A DNA stretch of 11,526 bases, from positions 12,852-24,377 of the forward strand of contig DHTG01000089.1 in the NCBI GenBank assembly GCA_002411545.1, in the 5' to 3' direction. The stretch comes from Bacteroidales bacterium UBA5266 (GTDB lineage Bacteria > Bacteroidota > Bacteroidia > Bacteroidales > WCHB1-69). Below, piece after piece: positions 1 through 6,988 of the stretch (within the stretch, counting starts at the first letter, position 1; the number at the start of each line of letters is the position of its first letter). The translations under genes were made by a program, and so were the position numbers. A model generated the notes under the pieces. That model was given only the letters and a program-made list of their open reading frames with translations, was not told the origin of the DNA and did not search any database.

Positions 1-616
1 TTGTTTTTAAAACTTTCCACATCATCATTCGCCACTTTCAAAAGCATTAGATTAAACTTTTCTGATAGGAAAAAGGCGTTAAGAGTTTTATCTTTCAACA
101 TCAAATGAATATCATAAGTATGCCTGATTTTATTGCTCAAATCCGTTATTGGTTCATCGGTTTGAGAAAAACGAACCAAACTCATGATTTTTTCACACAA
201 TGTCCGCTCCGGATTTAAAACCAAAACTTCAAAAGGATTCATTCCGTTTTGTGTGCGGTTTTGCGTATCATTCCCAATTTATTTGTAATGCCTTCAATTT
301 CTATTTCAGGTAGCACGTTGGACACGCAGTTTGAAATCTTTTTGATTTTTGTTTTTAATTGATTGCCTGTTTCATTTTCCTTTCTCAAAACAACTAAATC
401 AATGTCTTCTGAGAAGCGTTCAATCAAATGAAAGCATTTTGATAAGGCTGTTCCTCCTTTAAACACAGTTGTTTTGCCAATTTCATTTTTGAAAATAGCA
501 TATAGCGCAAATGTTACCCAATAATCTTTTTCAACATAAATTTCAGGTATGTCTTTTTGTTGTGAAGTAGCAATTACCGCATTTTGAAACAATTGTTTAT
601 TTTCGTGTAATCTCAT
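1..616 (-). pseudogene. AbiEii/AbiGii-type nucleotidyltransferase toxin, internally deleted and running off the window
   Basis: Toxin half of an AbiE-like type IV toxin-antitoxin pair. Known AbiEii proteins are nucleotidyltransferases of the DNA polymerase beta fold. The first 125 residues (616-239) carry the family hallmarks: EKDYW, then FKGGTALSKCF and RFSEDIDLV, which hold the GG/S nucleotide-binding loop and the DxD-like acidic site. The frame stops at 239 just after GMIRKTAHKTE. The C-terminal part continues in another frame from about 250 to base 1 with NPFEVLVLNPERTLCEKI and RHTYDIHLML, both typical of the family after the catalytic half. Full-length relatives, as I remember them, have roughly 50-65 residues between these two blocks, so this looks like an internal deletion plus frameshift, not a one-base error. 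The start codon overlaps the antitoxin stop (ATGA, 613-616). Identity is firm; the inactive state is inferred. Confidence 0.85.
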
Positions 617-1339
617 TTTATATTCCAGTTTTGTACGGTTGATAATAATGTGTCTCTGATTCCATAGTTATACGCTGAAAGCGGATTTAAACTCTTTTTT
701 ATAATTGTCAAGTCGGTTGAAATATTTACATTCTCCAACAAAGCTCCTAAAAATGCTCTTACTCTCGGAGGATAAAATAAACTACACTTTATCAATAGTT
801 TTATTTCTGTAGGATTCAATTCTTCCATTTTTTTTGAAAGGACTTTAATCGCTGAATTTTTGTCTAAATTGGGAATTTGTTTAAAATCTTTCAATGCGTC
901 CAATAATCCTAACAGATAAAAATTCTTATCCGTTACATCAACATAACTTTTTGCGGGCATAGCTTTTATATTGCTTCTTAAAACTGTAATCCGCTTTTCT
1001 CGGCTCGCAATCTTTATGGTTTTGGGAATTTGTGTAGTTAATCCCATTTGATTGTATAATGAAATTCCTGTAATATAAGCAATTCGTTTGCCTTTTTCAA
1101 ACAAATAGGGTTTTAAAATTTCTTCTTCGTTGGGTTTTAGTTCACCAAAAACAGTTTTTTTAGGTTTATAATATGCCTGTTGAAATTCGTTTAATGACTC
1201 CTTTTTCTATCAATCGTTCAATAACCTTAACTGCCGCAGTATATTCCTGAGATTCAATAGCCAATTGTTCGTACTTAAACGTAGCGCCTTCGGCTAATTT
1301 CCCTATTTGTTTTTGTATTTTTTTAGAAACTGACATCAT
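613..1339 (-). pseudogene. DUF6088 / AbiEi-like antitoxin with a frameshift
   Basis: Antitoxin partner of the downstream AbiEii gene. The family has an N-terminal winged helix that binds its own promoter and a C-terminal domain that counteracts the toxin. Part one (1339-1166) begins MMSVSKKIQKQIGKL and reads through a helix-turn-helix-like segment to KRISTGIL, then stops. Part two begins at 1173 in another frame with YYKPKKTVFGELKPNEEE and runs through GKRIAYITG, YNQMGLTTQIPK and SLNPLSAYNYG to a stop at 613. The frames separate in the AT-rich stretch 1166-1174, where loss of one AT/TA dinucleotide, or gain of one base, explains the break. Rejoined, the protein would be about 241 residues, normal for the family. 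The ATG pair at 1339/1336 was chosen over the further upstream ATG at 1372, because the promoter -7 element lies between them. Stop and toxin start overlap (ATGA). Confidence 0.85.
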
Positions 1340-1343
1340 GCTG

Positions 1344-1372
1344 CAAAAGTAGTAAAAAATTTCTTTTGTCAA
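1344..1372 (-). promoter_or_regulatory. Bacteroidota-type promoter of the AbiE-like pair
   Basis: On the minus strand, TTG (1372-1370) is followed after 18 nt by TACTTTTG (1351-1344), a full match to the TAnnTTTG -7 element of Bacteroidota sigma-ABfr promoters. The first ATG of the antitoxin starts only 5 nt after the final G, so transcription would begin at or next to the start codon, giving a leaderless or nearly leaderless mRNA. The start site is inferred, not seen. Confidence 0.65.
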
Positions 1373-1395
1373 GTAAACGAAACAAAATACTTGAC
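1368..1395. promoter_or_regulatory. 8-bp inverted repeat over the -33 box, likely antitoxin operator
   Basis: GTCAAGTA (1368-1375) and TACTTGAC (1388-1395) are perfect inverted arms, 20 bp centre to centre (about two helical turns), separated by 12 A-rich bases. The proximal arm contains the TTG -33 box of the antitoxin promoter. AbiEi antitoxins are known to repress their own promoter by binding inverted repeats, so this is a natural autoregulation site. The repeat is seen; the function is inferred. Confidence 0.55.
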
Positions 1396-1621
1396 TTTTT
1401 GAAAGTAAAAATTATAATTCAAATCAATTTGCCATTTTAAATAATATTATTTTTTGTTTGTCTATGTTACTTAATGTTCGGTGTCTCATAAGTTGTCAGT
1501 AACGATTGTGTATATGTAATATAAGTAGTAAAAAACGTTAGAATTTTTGGGGTTGCATTACTATCACGGTATAAGAAAAGTTAAAGCGGGCTAAATCTTT
1601 TTTGTTTACTATTGCTCGGCT

Positions 1622-1639
1622 TATTGTTAGCTATTGTTA
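1622..1639. repeat. Short direct repeat TATTGTTA x2 at the metallopeptidase stop codon
   Basis: TATTGTTA occurs at 1622-1629 and 1632-1639, a 10-nt period that overlaps the stop codon of the minus-strand metallopeptidase gene. The rest of the gap back to the antitoxin operator (1396-1621) is AT-rich, and I see no gene or strong terminator in it. The repeat is real but short and may mean nothing. Confidence 0.3.
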
Positions 1640-2428
1640 TTTAATCGGCTCATGCTTTAAGTATCGAATCCATTGTTTTTCCAGGGTGTCTTTTGACAAA
1701 CCATATATGGTTTCAATATTTTCAGGCTCTTTTATCAGCAGGACCAATTTGTCGAAACCGTAGGTTGCAATGAGGAATTCAACGATTGTTGTAGAGATTC
1801 CATACCCATTCATTTGACCGAATGTTGTTTCTGTTGTATTTTCAAGTTGCGCCCAAGTGGGCAGTTCCTTTTCTGATAAAAGGGATACTATCGATTTTCG
1901 AATTTGATCGTTGATTTGACCTGCTTCGTAACAGGCATAACCTTCGCTAAGCCATTTGGGAAATCCGCTCATCCCTTTATCAGCCCTTACATGGTAAACA
2001 GCCACATGGGTAAATTCATGAACAATTACTTGCATTAGTGATTCATACGTATGATATCTTCCCGGATTCAAGGGTGAAACTATCATTAATTCATCCACAT
2101 ATCCGGTTCCAACAACCCAATCAGGTGCATCGGGAAAGTTTATGGCAGCGTGAAAGGATTTAAGATTGGGAAAGACTTTTACCTTGATTTTTTTGTTGAT
2201 TTGTATTCCCAAATGATGGGTGATTCCGGCATAATATTTTTCTAATCTTGTTGCCAACGAATCTAAAACTTTGATATCCGCATCGGTTGAATAGAAGTCG
2301 AAATGAAGGCTCTCTTTGGCTAACTTCAAGGAGTCGTTATTTTGACTCGCTAATTCCGGAATGGTAAAACACACAAAAAAAACGATTGAAAGTACTTTCA
2401 AAACTTCAAGACTTATTTTTGTTTTCAT
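1637..2428 (-). CDS. Exported MA-type (gluzincin) zinc metallopeptidase
   Basis: A 263-residue protein with an N-terminal hydrophobic segment (about residues 8-28) ending in ELASQ, consistent with a signal peptide and a periplasmic or surface location. The catalytic core is clear: HEFTH at 137-141 supplies two zinc ligands and the general base, and E162 in WLSEGYACY supplies the third ligand. That is the HExxH...E layout of the peptidase MA-like / DUF1570 group. The C-terminal stretch YGISTTIVEFLIATYG (about 209-224) matches the helix that follows the active site in these proteins. The substrate is unknown. It stands alone on the minus strand, separated from the decayed toxin pair by about 300 nt and from the TonB receptor by 427 nt. 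The start gives a complete signal peptide with no better upstream ATG in frame. Function class is firm, role is open. Confidence 0.85.
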   Translation of the reverse strand: MKTKISLEVLKVLSIVFFVCFTIPELASQNNDSLKLAKESLHFDFYSTDADIKVLDSLATRLEKYYAGITHHLGIQINKKIKVKVFPNLKSFHAAINFPDAPDWVVGTGYVDELMIVSPLNPGRYHTYESLMQVIVHEFTHVAVYHVRADKGMSGFPKWLSEGYACYEAGQINDQIRKSIVSLLSEKELPTWAQLENTTETTFGQMNGYGISTTIVEFLIATYGFDKLVLLIKEPENIETIYGLSKDTLEKQWIRYLKHEPIK

Positions 2429-2495
2429 GACTATAGGTTGTGTTAATACTAAATAGTATAGAAATACAATGGAATCGATAAATGTGGAAGGATGC

Positions 2496-2515
2496 TATCG
2501 TACTTCTATACGATA
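2496..2515. promoter_or_regulatory. 7-bp inverted repeat in the metallopeptidase leader
   Basis: TATCGTA (2496-2502) and TACGATA (2509-2515) are perfect inverted arms around a 6-nt spacer. They lie between the candidate -7 element at 2532-2539 and the metallopeptidase start at 2428. In the mRNA this would be a small hairpin about 70 nt before the ATG; as DNA it could be an operator. Function unknown. Confidence 0.35.
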
Positions 2516-2531
2516 ATGTTAAATTTTTTCG

Positions 2532-2539
2532 CAAAAGTA
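2532..2539 (-). promoter_or_regulatory. Candidate -7 element for the metallopeptidase gene
   Basis: The minus strand reads TACTTTTG (2539-2532), a full match to TAnnTTTG. No good TTTG lies 19-21 nt upstream; the nearest is TTTA, so the -33 half is weak. It would give a leader of about 100 nt that includes the 7-bp inverted repeat. Confidence 0.4.
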
Positions 2540-2797
2540 ACTATTTTTCTTATATAATAAATGAATTTAAAGCTTACTGAAATTTTATATTAACTAAAAA
2601 CCTAATCCACAGAATTTAGGATAGATTTTTTTACGAAAAACTGCTCTTACATATAGCTTGAGCCGACAATCGTACTATCTCTAATGGCAATTTCCAACGG
2701 TTTATAGGGTAATGTGATTGTAGCTGATTATTACAGTGTAAACAGCTCTCTTCGATTCCGAAATTTGTAATTGTTTATAATACATATTGTTATTGAT

Positions 2798-2825
2798 GTA
2801 GAGACGTTGCATGCAACGTCTCTAC
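2798..2825. repeat. Perfect 28-bp palindrome, REP-like element
   Basis: The half-site GTAGAGACGTTGCA (2798-2811) is followed directly by its exact reverse complement (2812-2825), with no spacer. Palindromes of the GTAGAGACG...CGTCTCTAC type recur in many cyanobacterial and Bacteroidota genomes as dispersed REP/MITE-like elements; this is from memory and was not searched. It lies 30 nt past the stop codon of the TonB receptor, where its hairpin could block transcription or protect the mRNA 3' end. There is no U-tract, so it is not a standard intrinsic terminator. No second copy was found in the window. A RAYT-type transposase, the enzyme class linked to REP elements, starts at 11232. Confidence 0.75.
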
Positions 2826-2855
2826 GAATGATTTCCCTCAATATGAACGCTTTTT

Positions 2856-5096
2856 TTAGTTTTCCTTCCACACACAAAAGGGTATCCTCAAGCTGAATGT
2901 TATGTTTCGGCCGGGATTGAAATAGTTTACTTCTTTCAAGGTGGATAGATGGTCGATGTATTTGGTATCGAGCAGGTTATTTATGCTTAGCTTAAACGAG
3001 AGTTTTTGGTTTTTAATCTTTATTTCGGCTCCTGTTCCGATGTCGAAGAGGGTATAGGCTTTGGTGGGGCTTTCGTCGGCTGCGATATTGTTTTGAGCCA
3101 ATGCCGTTTGATTCGACAAGGAGACATAGGCATTATGCATAAATCCTAATTTTTCTTTTTCGGCTCTTATTTCCGTTTTCCATTTGTGTGCAGGTATAAA
3201 AGGCAGGTAATCACCTTTCTTTTGTTTGCCGATAACGGCCGAAAAGGTGGTTTGCAAGTGTAACCATTTAGCGGGTTTGGGATGATAATGCAATCCTGCT
3301 TCTCCGCCAAACAAATACGCATCGGCTTGACGGTATTGGAATATATGCAATCCCTGAGCCGTTGTATCGCCGGTTGGTGTTATGAAAATATAATGATTGA
3401 TGTGATTGTAAAATCCTGCTATATCGAAGGATAGATGTGTTGAATGATAATGCATGCTAAAATCGCTTTCCCAAGAGTTTTCGGGTGATAGGTTTTTATT
3501 CCCTATTTCATATCTGTTTCCATGTATACCTATGGATGTTAGCTCAGAAATATTTGGCACACGATAGCCTTTTGCCACATTGGTTCGGAATAAAATTTTT
3601 TGATTAAGTTTAAAAGTTGCACCCAGTGATCCGTTAAGATTTGCAAATGTTTTATCGGTAGGGGCATGATAGGAGCTTGTCCCTTTAATACCCAAAGCAT
3701 AGGTGTTTGTTTTATAAAAATCAAATCTTAGTCCGCCTTGTAATGTTATCTTTTGCAGAAAGGAGTATTGTGCCATGGCAAAGCAACCTATATTATTAAT
3801 CTCGGCATCCGGAAGAAATTGAGAAGCCCTGTTGTTGAGGTTTTTATTTGTTTGCCACATCCCTTGAAATCCGATAATGTAGGTGGATTTTTTATTGGAT
3901 GGCAAACGTAATTTGGATTCGTAGGTGATTGTTTTTAAATTCATCTCCACAAAGGGAACCTCAAGTGTTGTTTGTAATTTTCGCAAAGCCTTTTGATAGG
4001 CAGCATTTATTTCCCAGTTAAATTTCCCTAAGTATAGGCTGTTTTGCGATGAAAGTAATTGATGCTCCAAATCCTGATACCATATTTTGTTTTTTCGATT
4101 CCTTTCTGTAATCAATGGTTCAACAGCAGCTACCGACATTCCTAAGTTTTGTTTAAAGTAATCATAATACAACTTTAATGTCCCGATTTTTCCTGTATAA
4201 CCGGTATTAATGTTGAAAGTCATTTCATTGAATCTCGAATTAGGTACATAATCACCTTTCCCTTGGCGATAATCGGCATGGGATTTATGTCCGAAACGGA
4301 AGCCGCCGAAAAAGTTTTTAGAGGCTCCTTTAACGCCTATGTTTTGTGAAACACCCAATGAATTTGAAAACAATTGAAGATTGTAATCACCTATGAGGTT
4401 GCCTATGGGAGCGGGTTTTTCTTTGATGAAATTTATCACTCCCCCTATGGCATCAGATCCGTAAACTACGGAAGCAGGTCCTTTGATGATTTCTATTCTT
4501 TCAATGCCATTGTTGTCAATACCTAATGGATGGTTGGCACTGTATTGGTAATTTTCTATTCTAACACCATTATTCAATACCAATATATCGTTCATGGAAA
4601 GACCGCGTATCACCGGCTTGGAAACACCGCTTCCTTTCGAAATCATATCAACCCCGGGTATTTCCGTTATTATTTCCATAAAGTTTGGACTGTTTTTTAT
4701 TTGGGCATGATTGAGTTTCAAGAGGTCGATTTTAACGGCATTTTCATGTTGGGTGGAATTATATCCACCCGAAACCACTATGCCTTCGGCTTCGATTGCC
4801 GTTGCTTTTAATACAATATTTAATATTATTTTTTCTCCTTTTAATTCAATGGTTTCGATATGACCGGCGTAGCCGATATAGGAAAATTGGATTTTAATTT
4901 TACCATTTGGTAAATTCGTCAGTTCATAATTTCCCTTTTGATCGCTAACACATCCTTTATGCATGTCGGGGATGTAAATACTAACGCCGACAAGAGGTTG
5001 ATGTGTTTCATCGGTAATGCTTCCCGATATGGAATTTTGAGCGTTTACTTTAATTAAAAGAAACGACACAAAGAAAATAAAAATGATTTTCTTCAT
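2856..5096 (-). CDS. TonB-dependent outer-membrane receptor with CarboxypepD_reg-like N-terminal domain
   Basis: A 746-residue outer-membrane receptor using TonB/proton-motive-force energy to import a scarce nutrient. Residues 1-20 are a signal peptide ending in NAQ. Residues about 21-100 form a carboxypeptidase-regulatory-like (CNA-B-type) domain (ISGSITDETHQPLVGVSIYI), the usual Bacteroidota extension. The plug follows at about 115-225, with IPGVDMISKG, PVIRGL, VLNNGVRIENYQY, IERIEIIKGPASVVYGSDAIGGVINF as recognisable blocks. The remainder is a 22-strand-type barrel ending in NYFNPGRNITFSLRIPF. No SusD partner is adjacent, so glycan uptake is unlikely. The gene just upstream encodes a His/Cys-rich membrane protein, which favours a metal or metal-chelate ligand; this is inference from context. 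Gap to that gene is 69 nt and holds a hairpin. A 28-bp palindrome follows the stop. Confidence 0.92.
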   Translation of the reverse strand: MKKIIFIFFVSFLLIKVNAQNSISGSITDETHQPLVGVSIYIPDMHKGCVSDQKGNYELTNLPNGKIKIQFSYIGYAGHIETIELKGEKIILNIVLKATAIEAEGIVVSGGYNSTQHENAVKIDLLKLNHAQIKNSPNFMEIITEIPGVDMISKGSGVSKPVIRGLSMNDILVLNNGVRIENYQYSANHPLGIDNNGIERIEIIKGPASVVYGSDAIGGVINFIKEKPAPIGNLIGDYNLQLFSNSLGVSQNIGVKGASKNFFGGFRFGHKSHADYRQGKGDYVPNSRFNEMTFNINTGYTGKIGTLKLYYDYFKQNLGMSVAAVEPLITERNRKNKIWYQDLEHQLLSSQNSLYLGKFNWEINAAYQKALRKLQTTLEVPFVEMNLKTITYESKLRLPSNKKSTYIIGFQGMWQTNKNLNNRASQFLPDAEINNIGCFAMAQYSFLQKITLQGGLRFDFYKTNTYALGIKGTSSYHAPTDKTFANLNGSLGATFKLNQKILFRTNVAKGYRVPNISELTSIGIHGNRYEIGNKNLSPENSWESDFSMHYHSTHLSFDIAGFYNHINHYIFITPTGDTTAQGLHIFQYRQADAYLFGGEAGLHYHPKPAKWLHLQTTFSAVIGKQKKGDYLPFIPAHKWKTEIRAEKEKLGFMHNAYVSLSNQTALAQNNIAADESPTKAYTLFDIGTGAEIKIKNQKLSFKLSINNLLDTKYIDHLSTLKEVNYFNPGRNITFSLRIPFCVWKEN

Positions 5097-5137
5097 TTTA
5101 TATATAATTATAAATTTACAATTAATGGATTTTACGA

Positions 5138-5157
5138 TAGGTTATGATGATAACCTA
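5138..5157. promoter_or_regulatory. 8-bp inverted repeat between the His-rich gene and the TonB receptor gene
   Basis: TAGGTTAT (5138-5145) and ATAACCTA (5150-5157) pair perfectly around a 4-nt spacer. On the minus-strand transcript this forms a compact hairpin 42 nt before the receptor ATG. The bases after it are not U-rich, so an intrinsic terminator is unlikely. It could be an operator (for example for a metal-responsive repressor), a processing site or a leader structure setting relative expression. I saw no TAnnTTTG promoter in this gap. Confidence 0.45.
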
Positions 5158-5165
5158 CCTATTAA

Positions 5166-5492
5166 TTAATTGTATAAAGAGGGGGGAGCCCTAAGGAGGA
5201 AGGAACAGTTTGTGTGTTTGTTGTAATAAACAAAGGAATACAGAATTTCATATTTATTGTGGTAAATATTTTTTTGTTTTTTCAGCTTTGGTTTATCCAA
5301 CGTAAACAAGGAAAATTCAAAAGAGGAAATGGGGCAGTGTGAATGTTTGTGGTGTATGTGGCATTCTTTTTCGGCAGTGCAATGAAAAGGATCGTGCTGA
5401 TGAAACAAGGCATCGAAAATCGTGATGAATGTCGGTAGAATTATTATACTTACGAGACAAACAGCCAATATTTTTTTCGATAATTGTTTCAT
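5166..5492 (-). CDS. Small His/Cys-rich membrane protein, putative metal-binding partner of the TonB receptor
   Basis: A 108-residue protein with one N-terminal hydrophobic helix (about residues 8-28), either a signal anchor or uncleaved signal peptide. Directly after it comes a dense metal-ligand cluster: between residues 31 and 53 there are eight histidines and three cysteines, including HQH, HC, CHIHHKHSHC. A second hydrophobic, aromatic stretch precedes a C-terminal FLLRAPPS. I recall similar small His/Cys proteins ending in an R-x-PP motif beside TonB receptors, for example the DUF2946 type near copper receptors, but I do not place this one in a named family. The cluster suggests metal binding or buffering in the periplasm. 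It starts 16 nt after the GNAT stop and lies 69 nt before the receptor, all on the minus strand, so one transcript is likely. The metal is unknown. Confidence 0.75.
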   Translation of the reverse strand: MKQLSKKILAVCLVSIIILPTFITIFDALFHQHDPFHCTAEKECHIHHKHSHCPISSFEFSLFTLDKPKLKKQKNIYHNKYEILYSFVYYNKHTNCSFLLRAPPSLYN

Positions 5493-5508
5493 ATGTAGTA
5501 ATGGTCGA

Positions 5509-6051
5509 TTAACCCAAATCTTTTTTTAAGATGCTATATACTTCCAAATCGGTGAATAGGTTGTCGGAGAGGAGTTCGCCTTCACGTTCAATGCCTTCGA
5601 AAGCAAAGCCCAATCGTTGCGGAATCTGTTTGCTTTCATGGTTTCCTACCGCACATTTAATTTGTATACGGTTGAGATTTAATTGTTGAAAAGCATAATC
5701 TATCAACGTTTTTACCGAAAGAGTAATGATACCTTTTTTTTGAAAACTTTCCGACAGCCAATATCCGATTTCCGATTTTTTATTTGTTTGGTCGATGGAT
5801 TTGAGGCCTATCAAGCCCGCAAAGTTTTGTTTGTAATAAATGCAAAATACCCTTTCTCTGATGTCCGGTGGGGTAGCGTAAATGGCATTGATGAAATTTT
5901 CCGTATCGTGAACATGTCGGGTGTGATCGATAAAAGGAAGCCATCGACGTAAATAATTACGTTGTGTATCTATGGTTTGAAATATCACTCTGGCATCAGA
6001 TAGTGCAAGCGGTTTTAACCTTATTTCTTCATTGACAATGAGAGTAAGCAT
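5509..6051 (-). CDS. GNAT acetyltransferase, RimJ/RimL type
   Basis: A 180-residue GNAT-fold N-acetyltransferase that would use acetyl-CoA. The RimL/YdaF-like start is visible: EIRLKPLALSDARVIFQTID then RNYLRRWLPFIDHTR at residues 31-45. The beta-strand SEIGYWLSESFQKKGIIT (93-110) includes the acetyl-CoA pyrophosphate loop Q-K-K-G-I, a form of the Q/R-x-x-G-x motif. NHESKQIPQRLGFAFEG (137-153) is the usual final segment. RimJ/RimL relatives acetylate the N-terminus of ribosomal proteins; others act on small molecules or drugs, and the substrate cannot be read here. Length is normal and the frame intact. It sits first in a likely operon with the His-rich protein 16 nt downstream; a shared function with metal uptake is not evident. 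I saw no clear promoter in the 96-nt gap before it. Confidence 0.85.
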   Translation of the reverse strand: MLTLIVNEEIRLKPLALSDARVIFQTIDTQRNYLRRWLPFIDHTRHVHDTENFINAIYATPPDIRERVFCIYYKQNFAGLIGLKSIDQTNKKSEIGYWLSESFQKKGIITLSVKTLIDYAFQQLNLNRIQIKCAVGNHESKQIPQRLGFAFEGIEREGELLSDNLFTDLEVYSILKKDLG

Positions 6052-6075
6052 AGATAGTAGGATTTGAGCAATACT

Positions 6076-6095
6076 AAAAAATCATCTTCAAGATG
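6076..6095 (-). terminator. Weak intrinsic terminator after the ADP-ribosylglycohydrolase gene
   Basis: On the minus strand, CATCT-TGA-AGATG (6095-6083) is followed by A and six T residues (6081-6076). The 5-bp stem is short and AT-rich, so read-through into the GNAT gene is likely. It is placed about 50 nt after the stop of the upstream gene. Confidence 0.35.
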
Positions 6096-6147
6096 CTAAA
6101 GAAGGTATATGTGTTGCATGACAGTTCGTAAAAATAATCATGAATTT

Positions 6148-6951
6148 TTATTCCTTACAAAAAGTATTCTCGAATTCATTCAAGAGGTTTATGAAATTCT
6201 GCGGTAATTTAGAAGCGGCGAAATCGATAATGTTGGCAGGGATTTTTTTATAGTAAGCGGCGGCAATACCGCCTGCCATACAAGCGAGCGTATCACTATC
6301 TCCTCCTATGGATATGGCTAATCGCAGGGCGTTTTCATAATCCGTACTTTCCAGAAAAGCAACGATAGCCTGGGGAACTGAGCCTTGACAGGAGACATCG
6401 AATTTATAGGTCGAACGAATCTGTTCGATGGTGAAATTCAAATCATAATAAAAGTTAGTTTCGATATAATACTTAATTTCTTGTTTTGTTTTTCCTATAT
6501 TAGCGAGAAATACAGCGGCTGCTATGGCTTGAGCTCCTTTAATGCCTTCGGGATGACTGTGTGTGATTTCTGCCGATAGCTTAGCGGTTTTCAATACTTT
6601 CTGCATATTGTCATAAGCAAATCCAATCGGACTTACCCTCATGGCGGCTCCATTTCCAAAACTGTGGTAGGGCCTTCGACTGGTATCGCGCAACCAGGTT
6701 TTAAAGTGAGGTCCGTAACTTAAGCCGTAAAATTCCCTGCCATACTTCCACAAGGTCTCGGAAAAATCGAAATCATGTAGTAAACAGTCGGCAACCGCCA
6801 TCGTTAAAACCGTATCGTCCGTGAAGGTAGAAACGGGAGTAAATAATTTAAAATTGGTTGTTTTTACATTATTCCATTCATAGGTCGAACCGATGATGTC
6901 GCCGGCAATAGCACCTATAATGGTATTAGATTTGACTTTCATTTTATTCAT
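6148..6951 (-). CDS. ADP-ribosylglycohydrolase family protein (DraG-like)
   Basis: A 267-residue hydrolase of the DraG/ARH family, which removes ADP-ribose from proteins or other targets using a two-metal (Mg/Mn) centre. The metal-binding motifs are present: GAIAGDIIGSTYEW (13-26), FTDDT (43-47) with two aspartates, and SIGGDSDTLACMAGGIAAAY (214-233) carrying the second D-x-D-T site. The helical middle includes FGNGAAMRVSPIGF (98-111). The protein is cytoplasmic, with no signal sequence, and full length for the compact single-domain members. It has no neighbouring ADP-ribosyltransferase, so it is not visibly part of a toxin-antidote pair such as DarTG or a nitrogenase switch. Two nearby ATGs (6951 and 6942) could serve; the first is used. 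It has its own promoter at 6989-7019. Confidence 0.9.
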   Translation of the reverse strand: MNKMKVKSNTIIGAIAGDIIGSTYEWNNVKTTNFKLFTPVSTFTDDTVLTMAVADCLLHDFDFSETLWKYGREFYGLSYGPHFKTWLRDTSRRPYHSFGNGAAMRVSPIGFAYDNMQKVLKTAKLSAEITHSHPEGIKGAQAIAAAVFLANIGKTKQEIKYYIETNFYYDLNFTIEQIRSTYKFDVSCQGSVPQAIVAFLESTDYENALRLAISIGGDSDTLACMAGGIAAAYYKKIPANIIDFAASKLPQNFINLLNEFENTFCKE

Positions 6952-6988
6952 TCAATGTTTAGTGTATCTAGGTTTAATAAATTGGATG

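Larger units (their letters stand above)
2429..2855. other. 427-nt non-coding gap between metallopeptidase and TonB receptor genes
   Basis: AT-rich, with no convincing ORF on either strand. It holds the candidate promoter and leader of the metallopeptidase at its left end (2429-2539) and the 28-bp palindrome at its right end (2798-2825). Between them are only weak inverted pairs, such as CCTAA...TTAGG near 2600-2620. I see nothing else that I can name. Confidence 0.6.

Noticed and set aside
1160..1180. Programmed +1 frameshift in the antitoxin at ATA-TTA-TAA
   Set aside because: A +1 shift would rejoin the frames, but there is no Shine-Dalgarno-like stimulator or clear slippery codon. The partner toxin is also broken, so decay is the simpler reading.
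1556..1639. Integron attC-like site in the gap after the metallopeptidase gene
   Set aside because: The region has GTTA- and TAAC-type motifs and GCGGGCTAA, but neither the RYYYAAC nor the GTTRRRY core fits, and there is no integrase or cassette array.
2798..2825. Palindrome as a standard rho-independent terminator for the TonB receptor
   Set aside because: The stem is strong, but there is no U-tract on either strand and no loop spacer; a REP-like repeat fits better.
4530..4811. 93-codon plus-strand ORF inside the TonB receptor gene
   Set aside because: It is antisense to the conserved plug region, its product resembles nothing I know, and no promoter or start signal supports it.
6148..6951. 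ADP-ribosylglycohydrolase as antidote of a DarT-like toxin
   Set aside because: No ADP-ribosyltransferase gene is adjacent on either side, there is no macrodomain, and the gene has its own promoter.
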